64,000 nucleotides of DNA from Geosporobacter ferrireducens (lineage in GTDB: Bacteria > Bacillota > Clostridia > Peptostreptococcales > Thermotaleaceae). A program made the position numbers and the translations under genes. The stretch spans positions 1,302,001 to 1,366,000 of the forward strand of contig NZ_CP017269.1 in NCBI RefSeq assembly GCF_001750685.1, written 5' to 3'. Below are positions 6,991-15,621 of this stretch, piece by piece. The stretch's first letter is position 1, and each line of letters opens with the position of its first letter. The notes under the pieces were generated by a model. The model searched no databases. It saw nothing but the letters and a program-made list of their open reading frames with translations, and was not told the origin of the DNA.

Positions 6991-9339
6991 TTAATGTATA
7001 GAAATAATATTGTATTTTTTAATTGTTCTTACAACAATCCTTGTTATGAGCAGTATCAACCCCAGCAAAAGCAATGGGCACATGACATACTCGATTACCG
7101 GATTGGTAATAAGTTCAACCTTCTTAATCCCAAGTCCTGCAATACTTAACGCAACGTTAACAATCCTTTCACCTAGGACATCAGTTAAGATAATTCCCGC
7201 CAAGATGCCGGCTATGGAAACACATCCTATTTTTATCGTATACTGCTGTTTAATATCATGTTCAGAAAATCCTACAGCTTTTAAAACTGCTATTTCTGAT
7301 AAATCTTTTGCCAAACGTAATTTCAAAAACAGAACAGTGATAAGCATTGCCAAGCATGCGCCAATAATGACGATTGCAAAAACCATAGTTCTAAGCTGTT
7401 TTACAACTCCACCCAACGTCTGGTTAATGAAATCCTCCATTGGGTCCACTGTTACTCCTGCTCCAAGGATTTTAGACCACTCAGTTGCCTTTTTTTCCAC
7501 TTCTGCTCTATCCTTAAGATTAACTGAAAATGTATATTTTTCGGCATTAAGTCCTGAAAAATTATATTTTGACTTTGCAGTATATCCGCCACTGGTAACG
7601 TCTTGATAGATGCCAGAAATAACAAATTCCTGCTTTTTGTCATTAAAGTAAAGTACTATTGTATCACCGGCCTCTTTCCCGGTTTCATTGGCGTTAAGAT
7701 AGGAAATGGCAATCTCATTTCCGTCTTTGGGAGTCTTACCACTAAGATACTGCAGCTCATTTCCCGCGTTAATTCCACAGTCTATATTCAGATTCATAAG
7801 TTTATTTTCAGCATCAAAAGTCTGGACACGTACCCTTCGATATTCATAATAATTTTCAATGGCATCATCATTTTCCAAAACTTGTTTTACATTTCCATAG
7901 CTGTTTTCAAGTTTTTCCCCATTATCCACTTCAATCAAAATATTCTCCAGAGAACTTCCCATATATGTTATAAACTCAGGCGCCTCGAAGGTATTCAAAA
8001 GATTAAGAGGAACCAGAATCATCAGTACAGCAATTGACACGACTGCAAATACAATTATCCAGCTTTTAAACTTATAGAAAACCTCACGTATTCCCATCAG
8101 CCAGTTAACAGAAATTTTCTTTGATTTATATAGTCCATCCTTTATACCGCCACTATCTTTATCAAATCCCTTTCCTCTAACTAAAGCATCAACAACTGTA
8201 ACCTTTTTGATTTTCTTTAATATTTTTTTACAATAATAGCTTATAAGGAGAAAAACAAGACAGCCAGCAACAAGGGATAATATCAGTGCCAAAGCGGATA
8301 TTCTCATATTTCCAAATGTAGCGCTGATATGTTTTGTAAATACACCGCTAATTAGTAATGCTAGAATATATCCTCCGATTACGCCTGCCATTGCTAATGC
8401 CCTGTATTTATTCAGATAAAGGTCCCTAATATCCGCAAATGTAAGTCCAATGGCCTTCATTGTACCGATTTCACTAATTTCTTCTTCCAAAGCAGCCATG
8501 ATTGTAAACTTGACACAGATAAAGGAAACAAAGATTAAAAGGATACTCACCAAAAGCAAAACAAAGACAGTGCTGATATCCGTTAAAGCACTAAGCATAA
8601 AAATAATTGTATAAGTTACTGCTTGACCGTTCTGTGGTAGTCCTGCATTTTCATATGCAGTCTGAAAATTCGAAGCCTCTTTTGAATGGGTAAAATACGC
8701 TTCTATCAGATATTCGTTCTCTCCAACCTGATCGGAAAGCTCATCAAAATCTTCATCGCTTAACAGTATTCTTGTAGAAGAAACCATTGTGGAATTCATC
8801 ATAGAATCCAAAATGAATTCTTTAATTACAAACTCCTTGGTGACATCATGACTGGTCAACATAACTCGATCACCTATTTCCATACCATACCTTTCACTTA
8901 AAAGTACGGGAATCCCCATTTCGCCTTTATGAAGGGTTACTTTTTCATGTTTAGAATTTAACAGTAAATCCTTGGTTTCATTCTGCTTTACCAGACCAAT
9001 GTCAAGACGGCAGTCAGAAAGATTGTAAGTATCCTCCTTACCAACAACAGTAAGACTTTCACCGTAGACATCAATCATTGTTACGGTTTGCCAGCAAGTT
9101 ATGCCTTCGTAGTCTAACATAAACTCATCTATTTTGTCCTGATTGATTTTTCCTTTATGCATCTGCATGAAATGAGGTGGCTGTGCCATCTTATATAATT
9201 CAGAAATCGATGTAAAGGTTTGTACTGCCATTATCACAGACAAGACCGCAAGACCTGCTGAAAACATCATAAACAAAAGTAATGACAGATTAATCACTTT
9301 GTTTCTTATAAAATCATTTTTAGCTATTAACCAGTTCAT
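6991..9339 (-). CDS. FtsX-like ABC permease
   Basis: A large membrane protein (about 782 residues) with an N-terminal transmembrane helix, a long extracytoplasmic domain, three helices around residues 250-380, a second N-terminal-like helix with another extracytoplasmic domain, and three C-terminal helices. This duplicated FtsX layout is typical of MacB/BceB-related permeases acting in peptide or antibiotic export, or lipoprotein handling. The cytoplasmic loops EISEIGTMKAIGLT and DLSEIAVLKAVGFS are the characteristic FtsX coupling motif, present once per half. The frame opens at 9348; I prefer the ATG at 9339 (MNWLIAKND). It overlaps the end of the MFS gene, implying coupled translation. Confidence 0.9.
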   Translation of the reverse strand: MNWLIAKNDFIRNKVINLSLLLFMMFSAGLAVLSVIMAVQTFTSISELYKMAQPPHFMQMHKGKINQDKIDEFMLDYEGITCWQTVTMIDVYGESLTVVGKEDTYNLSDCRLDIGLVKQNETKDLLLNSKHEKVTLHKGEMGIPVLLSERYGMEIGDRVMLTSHDVTKEFVIKEFILDSMMNSTMVSSTRILLSDEDFDELSDQVGENEYLIEAYFTHSKEASNFQTAYENAGLPQNGQAVTYTIIFMLSALTDISTVFVLLLVSILLIFVSFICVKFTIMAALEEEISEIGTMKAIGLTFADIRDLYLNKYRALAMAGVIGGYILALLISGVFTKHISATFGNMRISALALILSLVAGCLVFLLISYYCKKILKKIKKVTVVDALVRGKGFDKDSGGIKDGLYKSKKISVNWLMGIREVFYKFKSWIIVFAVVSIAVLMILVPLNLLNTFEAPEFITYMGSSLENILIEVDNGEKLENSYGNVKQVLENDDAIENYYEYRRVRVQTFDAENKLMNLNIDCGINAGNELQYLSGKTPKDGNEIAISYLNANETGKEAGDTIVLYFNDKKQEFVISGIYQDVTSGGYTAKSKYNFSGLNAEKYTFSVNLKDRAEVEKKATEWSKILGAGVTVDPMEDFINQTLGGVVKQLRTMVFAIVIIGACLAMLITVLFLKLRLAKDLSEIAVLKAVGFSEHDIKQQYTIKIGCVSIAGILAGIILTDVLGERIVNVALSIAGLGIKKVELITNPVIEYVMCPLLLLGLILLITRIVVRTIKKYNIISIH

Positions 9340-10603
9340 CGGCACCACTCCTTTCCATCACCTTAATGCTTTCTCTAGAGCCAAAAATAAATGCAAAAGC
9401 AAACATTATTAATCCTGTAATAATAAGCATTAACCCAATGCCACGTCCCTCTCCGGTACCAATAATGCGCCCTATGCTGCCTGCAAGAATGCCATCTTCC
9501 ATAAGCATCGGCCCAAAAACATAATCAGCCAGCATACCGGAGACTGCATAAGCCACAACATAACCTATCTGTGTAAGGACACTTATCATTCCCCACGCCC
9601 TTCCCTGAACATCGTTTGGTATCCTGACACGGATCAACACATCTGCACAGGTATTAACAAATGGCAATGCAGTGAAAAACAAAATGCAGAAAACTACAAT
9701 CAGCCATAGATTAGTTGTTGTGCCGGTCATTGCCATAAAGAAACCAGCTGCCATTAAGGAAATCATAAGAATCCCGGAATAATTTTTCTTAATATTTAAA
9801 ATACCAATAACAATACTTCCAATTAACATACCAACAGCACTTACAGACTCCATGATTCCAAGTGTCTTAACATCAGCAAATGCAAGAATCATAGGGGTCA
9901 TCATCGTCTGTAAAAAAGCAATAAAGAAACACATAAATGCCATCAGTATTACCAAACTGCTTACTCCTTTATCACAGGTAATGCTCTTCATTCCTTCCTT
10001 AAATTCCTTGAAAAATTTAAAGTTATCCATATTAGGCTTAACAGCATGGATACTCTTTCGTACCGATGCTACAGCAATAACAGTTACAAAAATAGTTGCC
10101 ATATCAATTATTAAAATTGCCCTGATATCTGTAATAGAAAGAATCAGCCCCGCTATAAAAGGTGATATCAAATACTTAGAAGCCCCTGCAATCTGAACCA
10201 AACCGCTTGATTTGGCATATTCTTCCTCTGAAAGGAGGTCAGTAACAGTAGCCTTGTAAGCAGGTTCAAGTAACGCTACAAAAATAGAGCTTATCGTAAC
10301 GCCAATGCATACAGGCAGAACCCCCGCATGTCCTGTATGTATACTAATAAATATAAAAAGCAGACCTAACGCCGAAAAAGAATCACCGCATATCATCATC
10401 AGCCTTCTGTCATAGCGGTCAGCAAGAATACCTCCAACAGGATTTAGCAGAATCGTAGGAAGATATGCCAGAAGTGCTGCAATAGAAACCCATGTTGCAC
10501 TCCCTGTAAGATGGTAAACATAAATCGAAACAGCAAACGCAGTCATACCACTGCCAATGCTTGAAATCAGTTGTCCAAGCCATATAATCATAAACTTCTT
10601 CAT
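9320..10603 (-). CDS. MFS transporter, drug-efflux type
   Basis: A 427-residue protein with about 12 hydrophobic segments. The motif GGILADRYDRRLMMICGD between helices 2 and 3 is the conserved MFS loop, and GMTAFAVSIYVYHLTGSATWV at the start is typical of MefA-like macrolide/multidrug exporters. The ATG at 10603 is preferred over the open-frame start at 10627 because GGGGGGG sits just ahead of it and would otherwise be inside the gene. It lies 3' of a TetR gene and overlaps the FtsX permease gene. Energy is presumably proton-motive. The substrate is unknown. Confidence 0.9.
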   Translation of the reverse strand: MKKFMIIWLGQLISSIGSGMTAFAVSIYVYHLTGSATWVSIAALLAYLPTILLNPVGGILADRYDRRLMMICGDSFSALGLLFIFISIHTGHAGVLPVCIGVTISSIFVALLEPAYKATVTDLLSEEEYAKSSGLVQIAGASKYLISPFIAGLILSITDIRAILIIDMATIFVTVIAVASVRKSIHAVKPNMDNFKFFKEFKEGMKSITCDKGVSSLVILMAFMCFFIAFLQTMMTPMILAFADVKTLGIMESVSAVGMLIGSIVIGILNIKKNYSGILMISLMAAGFFMAMTGTTTNLWLIVVFCILFFTALPFVNTCADVLIRVRIPNDVQGRAWGMISVLTQIGYVVAYAVSGMLADYVFGPMLMEDGILAGSIGRIIGTGEGRGIGLMLIITGLIMFAFAFIFGSRESIKVMERSGADELVNS

Positions 10604-10660
10604 AATAATCCCCCCCTTCTTGTGCACTTTATTTTGCGAATCTTTTCAATTTCTTTTCAT

Positions 10661-11287
10661 TCATCCCCAGTACTGCATAAATAACTGCATAAATGAATCC
10701 GATGGAACCTCCAGCATCTTTTCAAGCATCGAGATCAACGCTGCCATAACCTTCATTTGCGAATCAGCATCCACTACAAAGATACCTTCATCAGTTAACG
10801 TTAGTGATGCCGCCAGAAAAATTTGCATATACTGCAAAGGATATCTGCAACTCCAAGCTTTCCTTTCAATTCCTTCTTCAATAACCTTTACCAGAATAGG
10901 CGACATAGCTGTAACTATTTGATTCAAAGTTTTCTGATGCAATAATGCATTTTGAGTTTTATGCAATTCATTAAGCATATCACTGTCAACCTTATCATTA
11001 ATCCGCATTGCCATGAAGATATGCATCAGTTTTTCTTCCGGGCTAATGCCATTTTTCTTAAGTATTTTTTCGGCCCTGCTGACTACAATCTCTTTATATC
11101 GCAGCACAATCGCATCCAAAACTTCTTCTTTAGATTTGAAATAATGATAGAAAGTACCTTTTGCAATGGCAACCTCTTTAAGTATGTCATTAACAGTACA
11201 CTTCTCATATCCATTCATATGAAATAGCCTTTCGGCCGTATCAAGAATTTCATTTCTTCTTTCATCATATGCTTTAATAATTCTCAT
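10661..11287 (-). CDS. TetR-family repressor of the efflux operon
   Basis: A 208-residue regulator with a TetR helix-turn-helix at residues 8-55 (ERRNEILDTAERLFHMNGY, then VAIAKGTFYHYFKSKEEVL). A divergent C-terminal ligand/dimer domain follows. The start at 11287 is preferred over 11305 because TGGAGTG lies just upstream. The gene is followed at 58 bp by the MFS gene, so it heads the operon. A short palindrome ACCGAC-C-GTCGGT is located at 11312-11324 between the start and the promoter region, consistent with autoregulation. Confidence 0.93.
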   Translation of the reverse strand: MRIIKAYDERRNEILDTAERLFHMNGYEKCTVNDILKEVAIAKGTFYHYFKSKEEVLDAIVLRYKEIVVSRAEKILKKNGISPEEKLMHIFMAMRINDKVDSDMLNELHKTQNALLHQKTLNQIVTAMSPILVKVIEEGIERKAWSCRYPLQYMQIFLAASLTLTDEGIFVVDADSQMKVMAALISMLEKMLEVPSDSFMQLFMQYWG

Positions 11288-11311
11288 AATTTCACTCCAT
11301 TTCACTAATGT

Positions 11312-11324
11312 ACCGACCGTCGGT
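11312..11324. promoter_or_regulatory. Probable TetR operator
   Basis: The 13-bp palindrome ACCGAC-C-GTCGGT stands out as GC-rich in AT-rich surroundings. It lies 25 bp upstream of the TetR start codon. Similar ACCGACNGTCGGT-like sites are common for TetR repressors; the assignment is by position and symmetry. Confidence 0.65.
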
Positions 11325-11422
11325 CTATCAATAATATATTATACCATTTTCTTCCTGTCAACAATTTTTTAATAAAAGCAGATGTAGCATATCCTGCAAA
11401 TCGTACGAGACGAGGTGAAAAG

Positions 11423-11968
11423 ATGCCAAAAACCTCTTGGAAAATTGGTGAGCTTGCAAGCCAGTGTGGAATAACAGTAAGAACACTACACCATTACCAC
11501 CAAATAGGTCTATTAGTGCCCTCTGAATTTACCGAAGCTGGTCATAGGCTTTACACAAAGGCTGATGCATCAAAACTTCAGCAGATATTATCTCTAAAAC
11601 AATTGGGGCTTTCATTAGAGGAAATCTATAACTTTATTGAAAATCATAATTATAATCCGATGCTTGTAGTTCAAGCCCAGCTCGAAATCATAAATGAACA
11701 GATAAAGTTAAAGGAAAAGCTGCGTTATGAGCTTGAACAACTACAAACACTACTGTCATTTGACCAAAATATAAGTGCAGACCAATTATTAAAAATAATG
11801 GAGTTGATCCGAATGAATGAAAGTAATTATTTAGTACCAGAGCTGGTCGAAAAAATGAGAGCTTTCCTCAATAGCCTTACGGAAGAAAAAAATTTAAAGT
11901 TGAAAAAGATGCTGCCGCTCGTTGATGAGACACAAAAACAGGCTTTACAGAAAATGATCTTAAAATAG
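11423..11968 (+). CDS. MerR-family transcriptional regulator
   Basis: A 181-residue regulator. Residues 5-72 form the MerR winged helix (WKIGELASQCGITVRTLHHY, then GHRLYTKADASKLQQI). A coiled-coil dimerisation helix spans about 80-115, and the C-terminal region of about 65 residues is a small effector domain without the cysteine pattern of metal sensors. GAGGTG is placed 7 nt before the ATG. The gene is divergent from the TetR operon and shares the intergenic region. The HTH with HHY in the recognition region resembles the TipA/BltR subgroup that activates efflux genes; the target is unknown. Confidence 0.9.
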   Translation: MPKTSWKIGELASQCGITVRTLHHYHQIGLLVPSEFTEAGHRLYTKADASKLQQILSLKQLGLSLEEIYNFIENHNYNPMLVVQAQLEIINEQIKLKEKLRYELEQLQTLLSFDQNISADQLLKIMELIRMNESNYLVPELVEKMRAFLNSLTEEKNLKLKKMLPLVDETQKQALQKMILK

Positions 11969-12050
11969 CATGATATGCAAGCGATATCAATCTGTAGACC
12001 CAATCAGTACGTTTATGCAACTTATATAAGTAATATAAAGGAAAATTACA

Positions 12051-12242
12051 ATGAATGAGAAATCAGTACAACAACAGGAGCAAAACAGAACAAATATTGT
12101 CAAGGGGTTAAATGATATTTTTGCAAAAGGCAGGGGTTTTTCCATTCTGTTCTTTGGAGGAGGTCGCGGGTGCGGGGCGCGTAGCCCCGTAAAAGCTTAC
12201 GATAACCGCCGCACCAGTGAAGCCGATTTTGCCGTAAAATGA
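12051..12242 (+). CDS. Doubtful small ORF in GC-rich patch
   Basis: A 63-codon frame with a weak AAAGGAAAA site 5 nt before its ATG. The N-terminal part is polar (MNEKSVQQQEQ). The second half is the translation of an unusually GC-rich stretch (FFGGGRGCGARSP) and does not look like a folded protein. No family is recognised. It may be the 5' end of a gene interrupted by the GC-rich segment starting near 12110. Confidence 0.25.
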   Translation: MNEKSVQQQEQNRTNIVKGLNDIFAKGRGFSILFFGGGRGCGARSPVKAYDNRRTSEADFAVK

Positions 12243-12400
12243 AGTGGACGGAAACAGGGGCAGGATTGTTTTTATCCTGTTCCCCGTTTTCGGCGGCGTA
12301 ATGACACGACAAAAATCAAGCCTGTCAATGGTTTAAGGGTGGAGATTTTTTTGCATCCTTTGCGAAAAAATACTACCCGTCCATTGATAGGCTTGATAGT
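12110..12400. other. GC-rich, remnant-like segment with long inverted repeat
   Basis: Base composition changes abruptly: 12160-12300 is rich in GCGGGG/CCCCGT motifs in an otherwise AT-rich window. An inverted repeat follows: the arm at 12315-12331 (starting ATCAAGCCTGTC) pairs with 12381-12397 (16 of 17 positions), enclosing about 49 bp. No intact gene is seen. Such composition and structure suggest DNA left by an integrative element, but no integrase or relaxase is present to prove it. Confidence 0.45.
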
Positions 12401-12596
12401 CGGAACGGACGGTTAAAGCTTTTGATAGAAATAGGTTGAAACTATGGTATAGTAAATTGTGTGGTTTTAGATTTGACTTTGGGCTACAGTACGAAGATAA
12501 TTTATTTTTCGGAGTTTTCAGCAAGTAAAATCAAGCAATGCAAGTTCCATTACTCTATAATAACTATAGGGTGGTTGAAACGAGGTGAACGGACGA

Positions 12597-13565
12597 ATGT
12601 ACGAATGGCAGAAACAAATTCAAATAATCGTTGATGAAATTGACAAATGTATTAAAAATTATAATGATGAAGCCTTGACACTACGCTTTCTTTCTCGCAG
12701 GCTGGGTTATTCCGAATTTTATACAACGAGAAAATTCAAAGAAATATCGGGTATGCAATTTAGGGATTATCTGCGGCATAGAAAATTAGCCTTTGCACTA
12801 AAAGAGGTTCGGGATAGTGAAAAAAGCATTTTGGATATTGCTTTTGATTATGGTTTTTCATCACATGAAGCTTTTACCAGAGCTTTTAAGGGAACATATG
12901 GTGTAACTCCAAGTGAATACCGAAAAAAGCCTAAGCCTGTCGTTCTTCGTACAAAAATAAACCCTTTCGACCGCTACTTTTTAGGATTGGGAGAGATTGG
13001 GATGATGAAATCTACAGATAATGTTAAAATTTATTTTGTAACCATTCCCGCACACAAATTCTTGCACATTAAAAACTATGAGAGTAATGGGTATTGGGAT
13101 TTTTGGCAAAAGCAAAGTCTTATTCCGGGACAGGACTGCGAAACAATATGCGGCTTACTCGATAGTATCAAGGGCAAATTGGATGACGAAGGCGGGAGCG
13201 AATCTAACAGCGGCAACGGTCAGATTATGGCGTACATTAATGACCCGGACGGCAGACTCTGCGATTGGGGTATTCCACGTACAGAGTGTTATGGTGTACG
13301 ACTTCCTTTTGATTATAAAGGCGAAGTACCACCACAAATGCTTATGATTGATGTTCCCGAAGCCGAGTATATTGTTTTTGAACATGGGCCATTCGATTAT
13401 GAGCAGGAAAATCGTAGTGTGGAGGAAAAGATTGAAAAGGCAATGGCAACTTTTGATTTTGCAGGCACCGGTTACTGCTTTGATACTTCCCCCGGTAGAA
13501 TAATTTACTTTTATCATAATCCGGAACGGTTTTTTAAGTATATTAGGCCGGTACGGAAATCATAA
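12597..13565 (+). CDS. AraC-family regulator with GyrI-like effector domain
   Basis: A 322-residue regulator. Residues 5-105 hold two AraC helix-turn-helices (LRFLSRRLGYSEFYTTRKFKEI and ILDIAFDYGFSSHEAFTRAF, with GVTPSEYRK). From about 130 to the end is a GyrI-like small-molecule binding domain, as in Rob/SoxS-related multidrug-sensing activators. The open frame starts at a GTG at 12585; the ATG at 12597 is preferred because GAGGTGAAC precedes it. No obvious target gene is adjacent; upstream DNA is remnant-like, so it may have arrived with a mobile segment. Confidence 0.9.
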   Translation: MYEWQKQIQIIVDEIDKCIKNYNDEALTLRFLSRRLGYSEFYTTRKFKEISGMQFRDYLRHRKLAFALKEVRDSEKSILDIAFDYGFSSHEAFTRAFKGTYGVTPSEYRKKPKPVVLRTKINPFDRYFLGLGEIGMMKSTDNVKIYFVTIPAHKFLHIKNYESNGYWDFWQKQSLIPGQDCETICGLLDSIKGKLDDEGGSESNSGNGQIMAYINDPDGRLCDWGIPRTECYGVRLPFDYKGEVPPQMLMIDVPEAEYIVFEHGPFDYEQENRSVEEKIEKAMATFDFAGTGYCFDTSPGRIIYFYHNPERFFKYIRPVRKS

Positions 13566-13576
13566 TCAATTTATTT

Positions 13577-13611
13577 TCAAGATGGGCAAGTTTGCGGCTT
13601 GCCCGTCTTGA
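13577..13611 (+). terminator. Hairpin after AraC-GyrI gene
   Basis: Arms TCAAGATGGGCAAG (13577-13590) and CTTGCCCGTCTTGA (13598-13611) form a 14-bp stem (one G-T pair) with a 7-nt loop, 12 bp after the stop codon. It lacks a clear T-run, so termination efficiency is uncertain. Confidence 0.6.
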
Positions 13612-13624
13612 TTGCGGATTTACC

Positions 13625-13743
13625 GCTCCATATCCTGCGCTTGGCGTGAAAAACATAAGGTGGACTGGATTCCTAGTATAGACCAGAGATATTTTGAATC
13701 GTGCATAGATTATGTTCGTTTTAATTCAGCTGAAGCGCATTGA
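13625..13743 (+). pseudogene. Unrecognised ORF remnant
   Basis: A stop-free stretch reads ...REKHKVDWIPSIDQRYFES-CIDYVRFNSAEAH-stop. It has no start codon or ribosome binding site but has protein-like composition. It lies between two regions that look rearranged. I do not recognise the family. Confidence 0.25.
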
Positions 13744-13771
13744 TAAATTCAAAAGTCGGGCAAGTGTCACT

Positions 13772-15187
13772 TCATTGCTGCTTCCAAGCCTTTAGATCTA
13801 TTATAAGCTTACCATCTGAAAAACTTACAATATCTTTTTTAAATGGTTTGTTTAAAACATTTTCCTTATAGGATATCAGATTGTTTCTTCGCCAAACAGA
13901 CAGAATAATTCCTACAAGTGCCATATTTATAACATACCCTGTACCAGCATAAGACACAAAGGGCATATTGACACTTGCTAACGGGAACAAATTGAAATTT
14001 ATTAAAATACTAATTAAAAATTGTGCCGATAGGATTGTACAAGCAGACATAGATAAATAAAACCCATAACGATTTTTTATTTTACTTGTGGTCATAAACA
14101 TTCTAACAATAAAAATACCAATCAGTAAAACCAGTACAATTCCAACCGCCCAACCAAGCGTTGCTATTACATTGACAAGTATATATTCACCTGTGGCATT
14201 AGGCAGACTCATATCCAAGCTATACCCATTGTATGTAGCTTCCGTTTTGCCAAACCAGCTTGAAATAGATAGCCAGGTATTTGCCATATACTGTGGGTAA
14301 CCAGCTCCTGAAAGATCTGCTTTAACAGTAAGGCGTTTTAATTTATATGGGTTCGTTATAACACTATATATGAATAATATAACCGGGACAGCACCGCCTG
14401 CAAAGACTGCCATGAACTGGCTTTTTTTATTTTTGCTAAAATGATTTCTCATTATAGCTGTGATAAGTACAACCGCATATGCGACTGCCAGTACAAAAGC
14501 AGTAGCTGCACTTGGCATCAGTATCAATAAAAATACTGAAAAAGCGCCTTGAATAATTAATTTTATAATACTAATTGCACCTTTTCCGCGGTATTTCTCT
14601 AAAAAACCTGCAAACGCTATTAAAAACAATACACTTGCAAATTCCGGAGATGAAATGGAAAAATTACCAATCACAAGCCACCTTTTAACACCATTTACCT
14701 GTATTCCTATTAGCATTGTTACTAAAATCAATAAAATCCCGGAAATATAAATAGGCATGGATATATTTTTAAACTTGGTATAATCAAAATAATATAAAGC
14801 TGTCATGGTACTTATACCCATAGCTGAAAAGACTATATATCTCGAGAAATCAATTGCTCGTCCGTCAACGAATTTACTGCTTGAAAACATAACTATACCA
14901 CCGATTATAGTAATGATCGCTGTTAAAATCAAAAGCGACCATTCCGTCTGTGGTTTATGCTGACGGTTTAGCTTTATGCCTATTTCTTCTGTATTTCCCA
15001 TTGCAGAAATCGCTAAATCCAGCGCTTTTTCTTCATCGTACCCATTCGCTATATTTTCTTCCTTTAAATCGTTTATATGCTCGCCAAGCTCTTCCCGGAG
15101 GTCTTTATGTACTGCTTTATAGTCTATATGGATGCAAACTTCATCTAAAAATGCTTCTATTTTTTTATTCAAAGCAGACACCCCCAA
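13772..15187 (-). CDS. FtsW/RodA/SpoVE-like membrane protein with HAAS-type N-terminal domain
   Basis: A 471-residue protein. Residues 1-80 form the soluble 'permease prefix'/HAAS-like domain (FLDEVCIHIDYKAVHKDLREELGEH, ALDLAISAMGNTEEIG) normally found on proteins controlled by PadR partners. About ten transmembrane helices follow, with SEDS-family motifs VNGVKRWLVIG, ISSPEFASVLFLIAFAGFL and MPFVSYAGTGYVINMALVGIIL. The SEDS family polymerises or handles lipid-linked peptidoglycan precursors. No class B PBP lies nearby. Its start overlaps the end of the PadR gene, so the two are coupled; GGGGGTGTC precedes the GTG/ATG region at 15187. Confidence 0.88.
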   Translation of the reverse strand: MGVSALNKKIEAFLDEVCIHIDYKAVHKDLREELGEHINDLKEENIANGYDEEKALDLAISAMGNTEEIGIKLNRQHKPQTEWSLLILTAIITIIGGIVMFSSSKFVDGRAIDFSRYIVFSAMGISTMTALYYFDYTKFKNISMPIYISGILLILVTMLIGIQVNGVKRWLVIGNFSISSPEFASVLFLIAFAGFLEKYRGKGAISIIKLIIQGAFSVFLLILMPSAATAFVLAVAYAVVLITAIMRNHFSKNKKSQFMAVFAGGAVPVILFIYSVITNPYKLKRLTVKADLSGAGYPQYMANTWLSISSWFGKTEATYNGYSLDMSLPNATGEYILVNVIATLGWAVGIVLVLLIGIFIVRMFMTTSKIKNRYGFYLSMSACTILSAQFLISILINFNLFPLASVNMPFVSYAGTGYVINMALVGIILSVWRRNNLISYKENVLNKPFKKDIVSFSDGKLIIDLKAWKQQ

Positions 15188-15503
15188 TTACAGAATTAAT
15201 TGCCCTGGTGTAGATTTGCCACTCGGATTTTTTATCCTCCAAAAGTTTTTTTCCGATTTTTGTGATTTTATAATATTTCCTGCGTTTTCCATTATCGGCA
15301 TCAAGCCAATAGGACTCAATGGCTTTTTCATTTTCTAAGCTGTGAAGCATAGGGTAAAGCGTTCCTTCTTTAAGCTCAAAAACATTTTTTGATAACTTTT
15401 TAAGTTCATGTGTTATTTGATACCCATACATATCTTCCTTATCTAAAAGAGAAAGAATAAGGATAGATGTACTGCCTTTCATAAGCTCCTTATTAATTTT
15501 CAT
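15165..15503 (-). CDS. PadR-family transcriptional regulator
   Basis: A compact 112-residue PadR of subfamily 2: a winged helix with GSTSILILSLLDKEDMYGYQ, then LKEGTLYPMLHSLENEKAI and RKYYKITKIGKKLL. This class typically controls a co-transcribed gene with a HAAS/permease-prefix domain, which is the arrangement here. AGGAGGTCAAT precedes the ATG. A good promoter lies at 15556-15584. Confidence 0.92.
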   Translation of the reverse strand: MKINKELMKGSTSILILSLLDKEDMYGYQITHELKKLSKNVFELKEGTLYPMLHSLENEKAIESYWLDADNGKRRKYYKITKIGKKLLEDKKSEWQIYTRAINSVIGGVCFE

Positions 15504-15555
15504 ATTGACCTCCTATGCATAGCATTTCTTTATAAGTAGATATTCTATGTATAAT

Positions 15556-15584
15556 ATTGTATTTAGAAAAATTCTGATTGTCAA
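15556..15584 (-). promoter_or_regulatory. Sigma-A promoter of PadR-SEDS operon
   Basis: Minus strand: TTGACA at 15584-15579, 17-nt spacer, TACAAT at 15561-15556. Only one base differs from the -10 consensus. It lies about 50 bp upstream of the PadR start. Confidence 0.7.
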
Positions 15585-15621
15585 TATGTTTCGTATACAA
15601 TAGGAAAGCTGTTGAATAAAT

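Noticed and set aside
12051-12242. Small ORF as a real gene
   Set aside because: Weak ribosome binding site and GC-rich low-complexity C-terminal half; kept only as doubtful.
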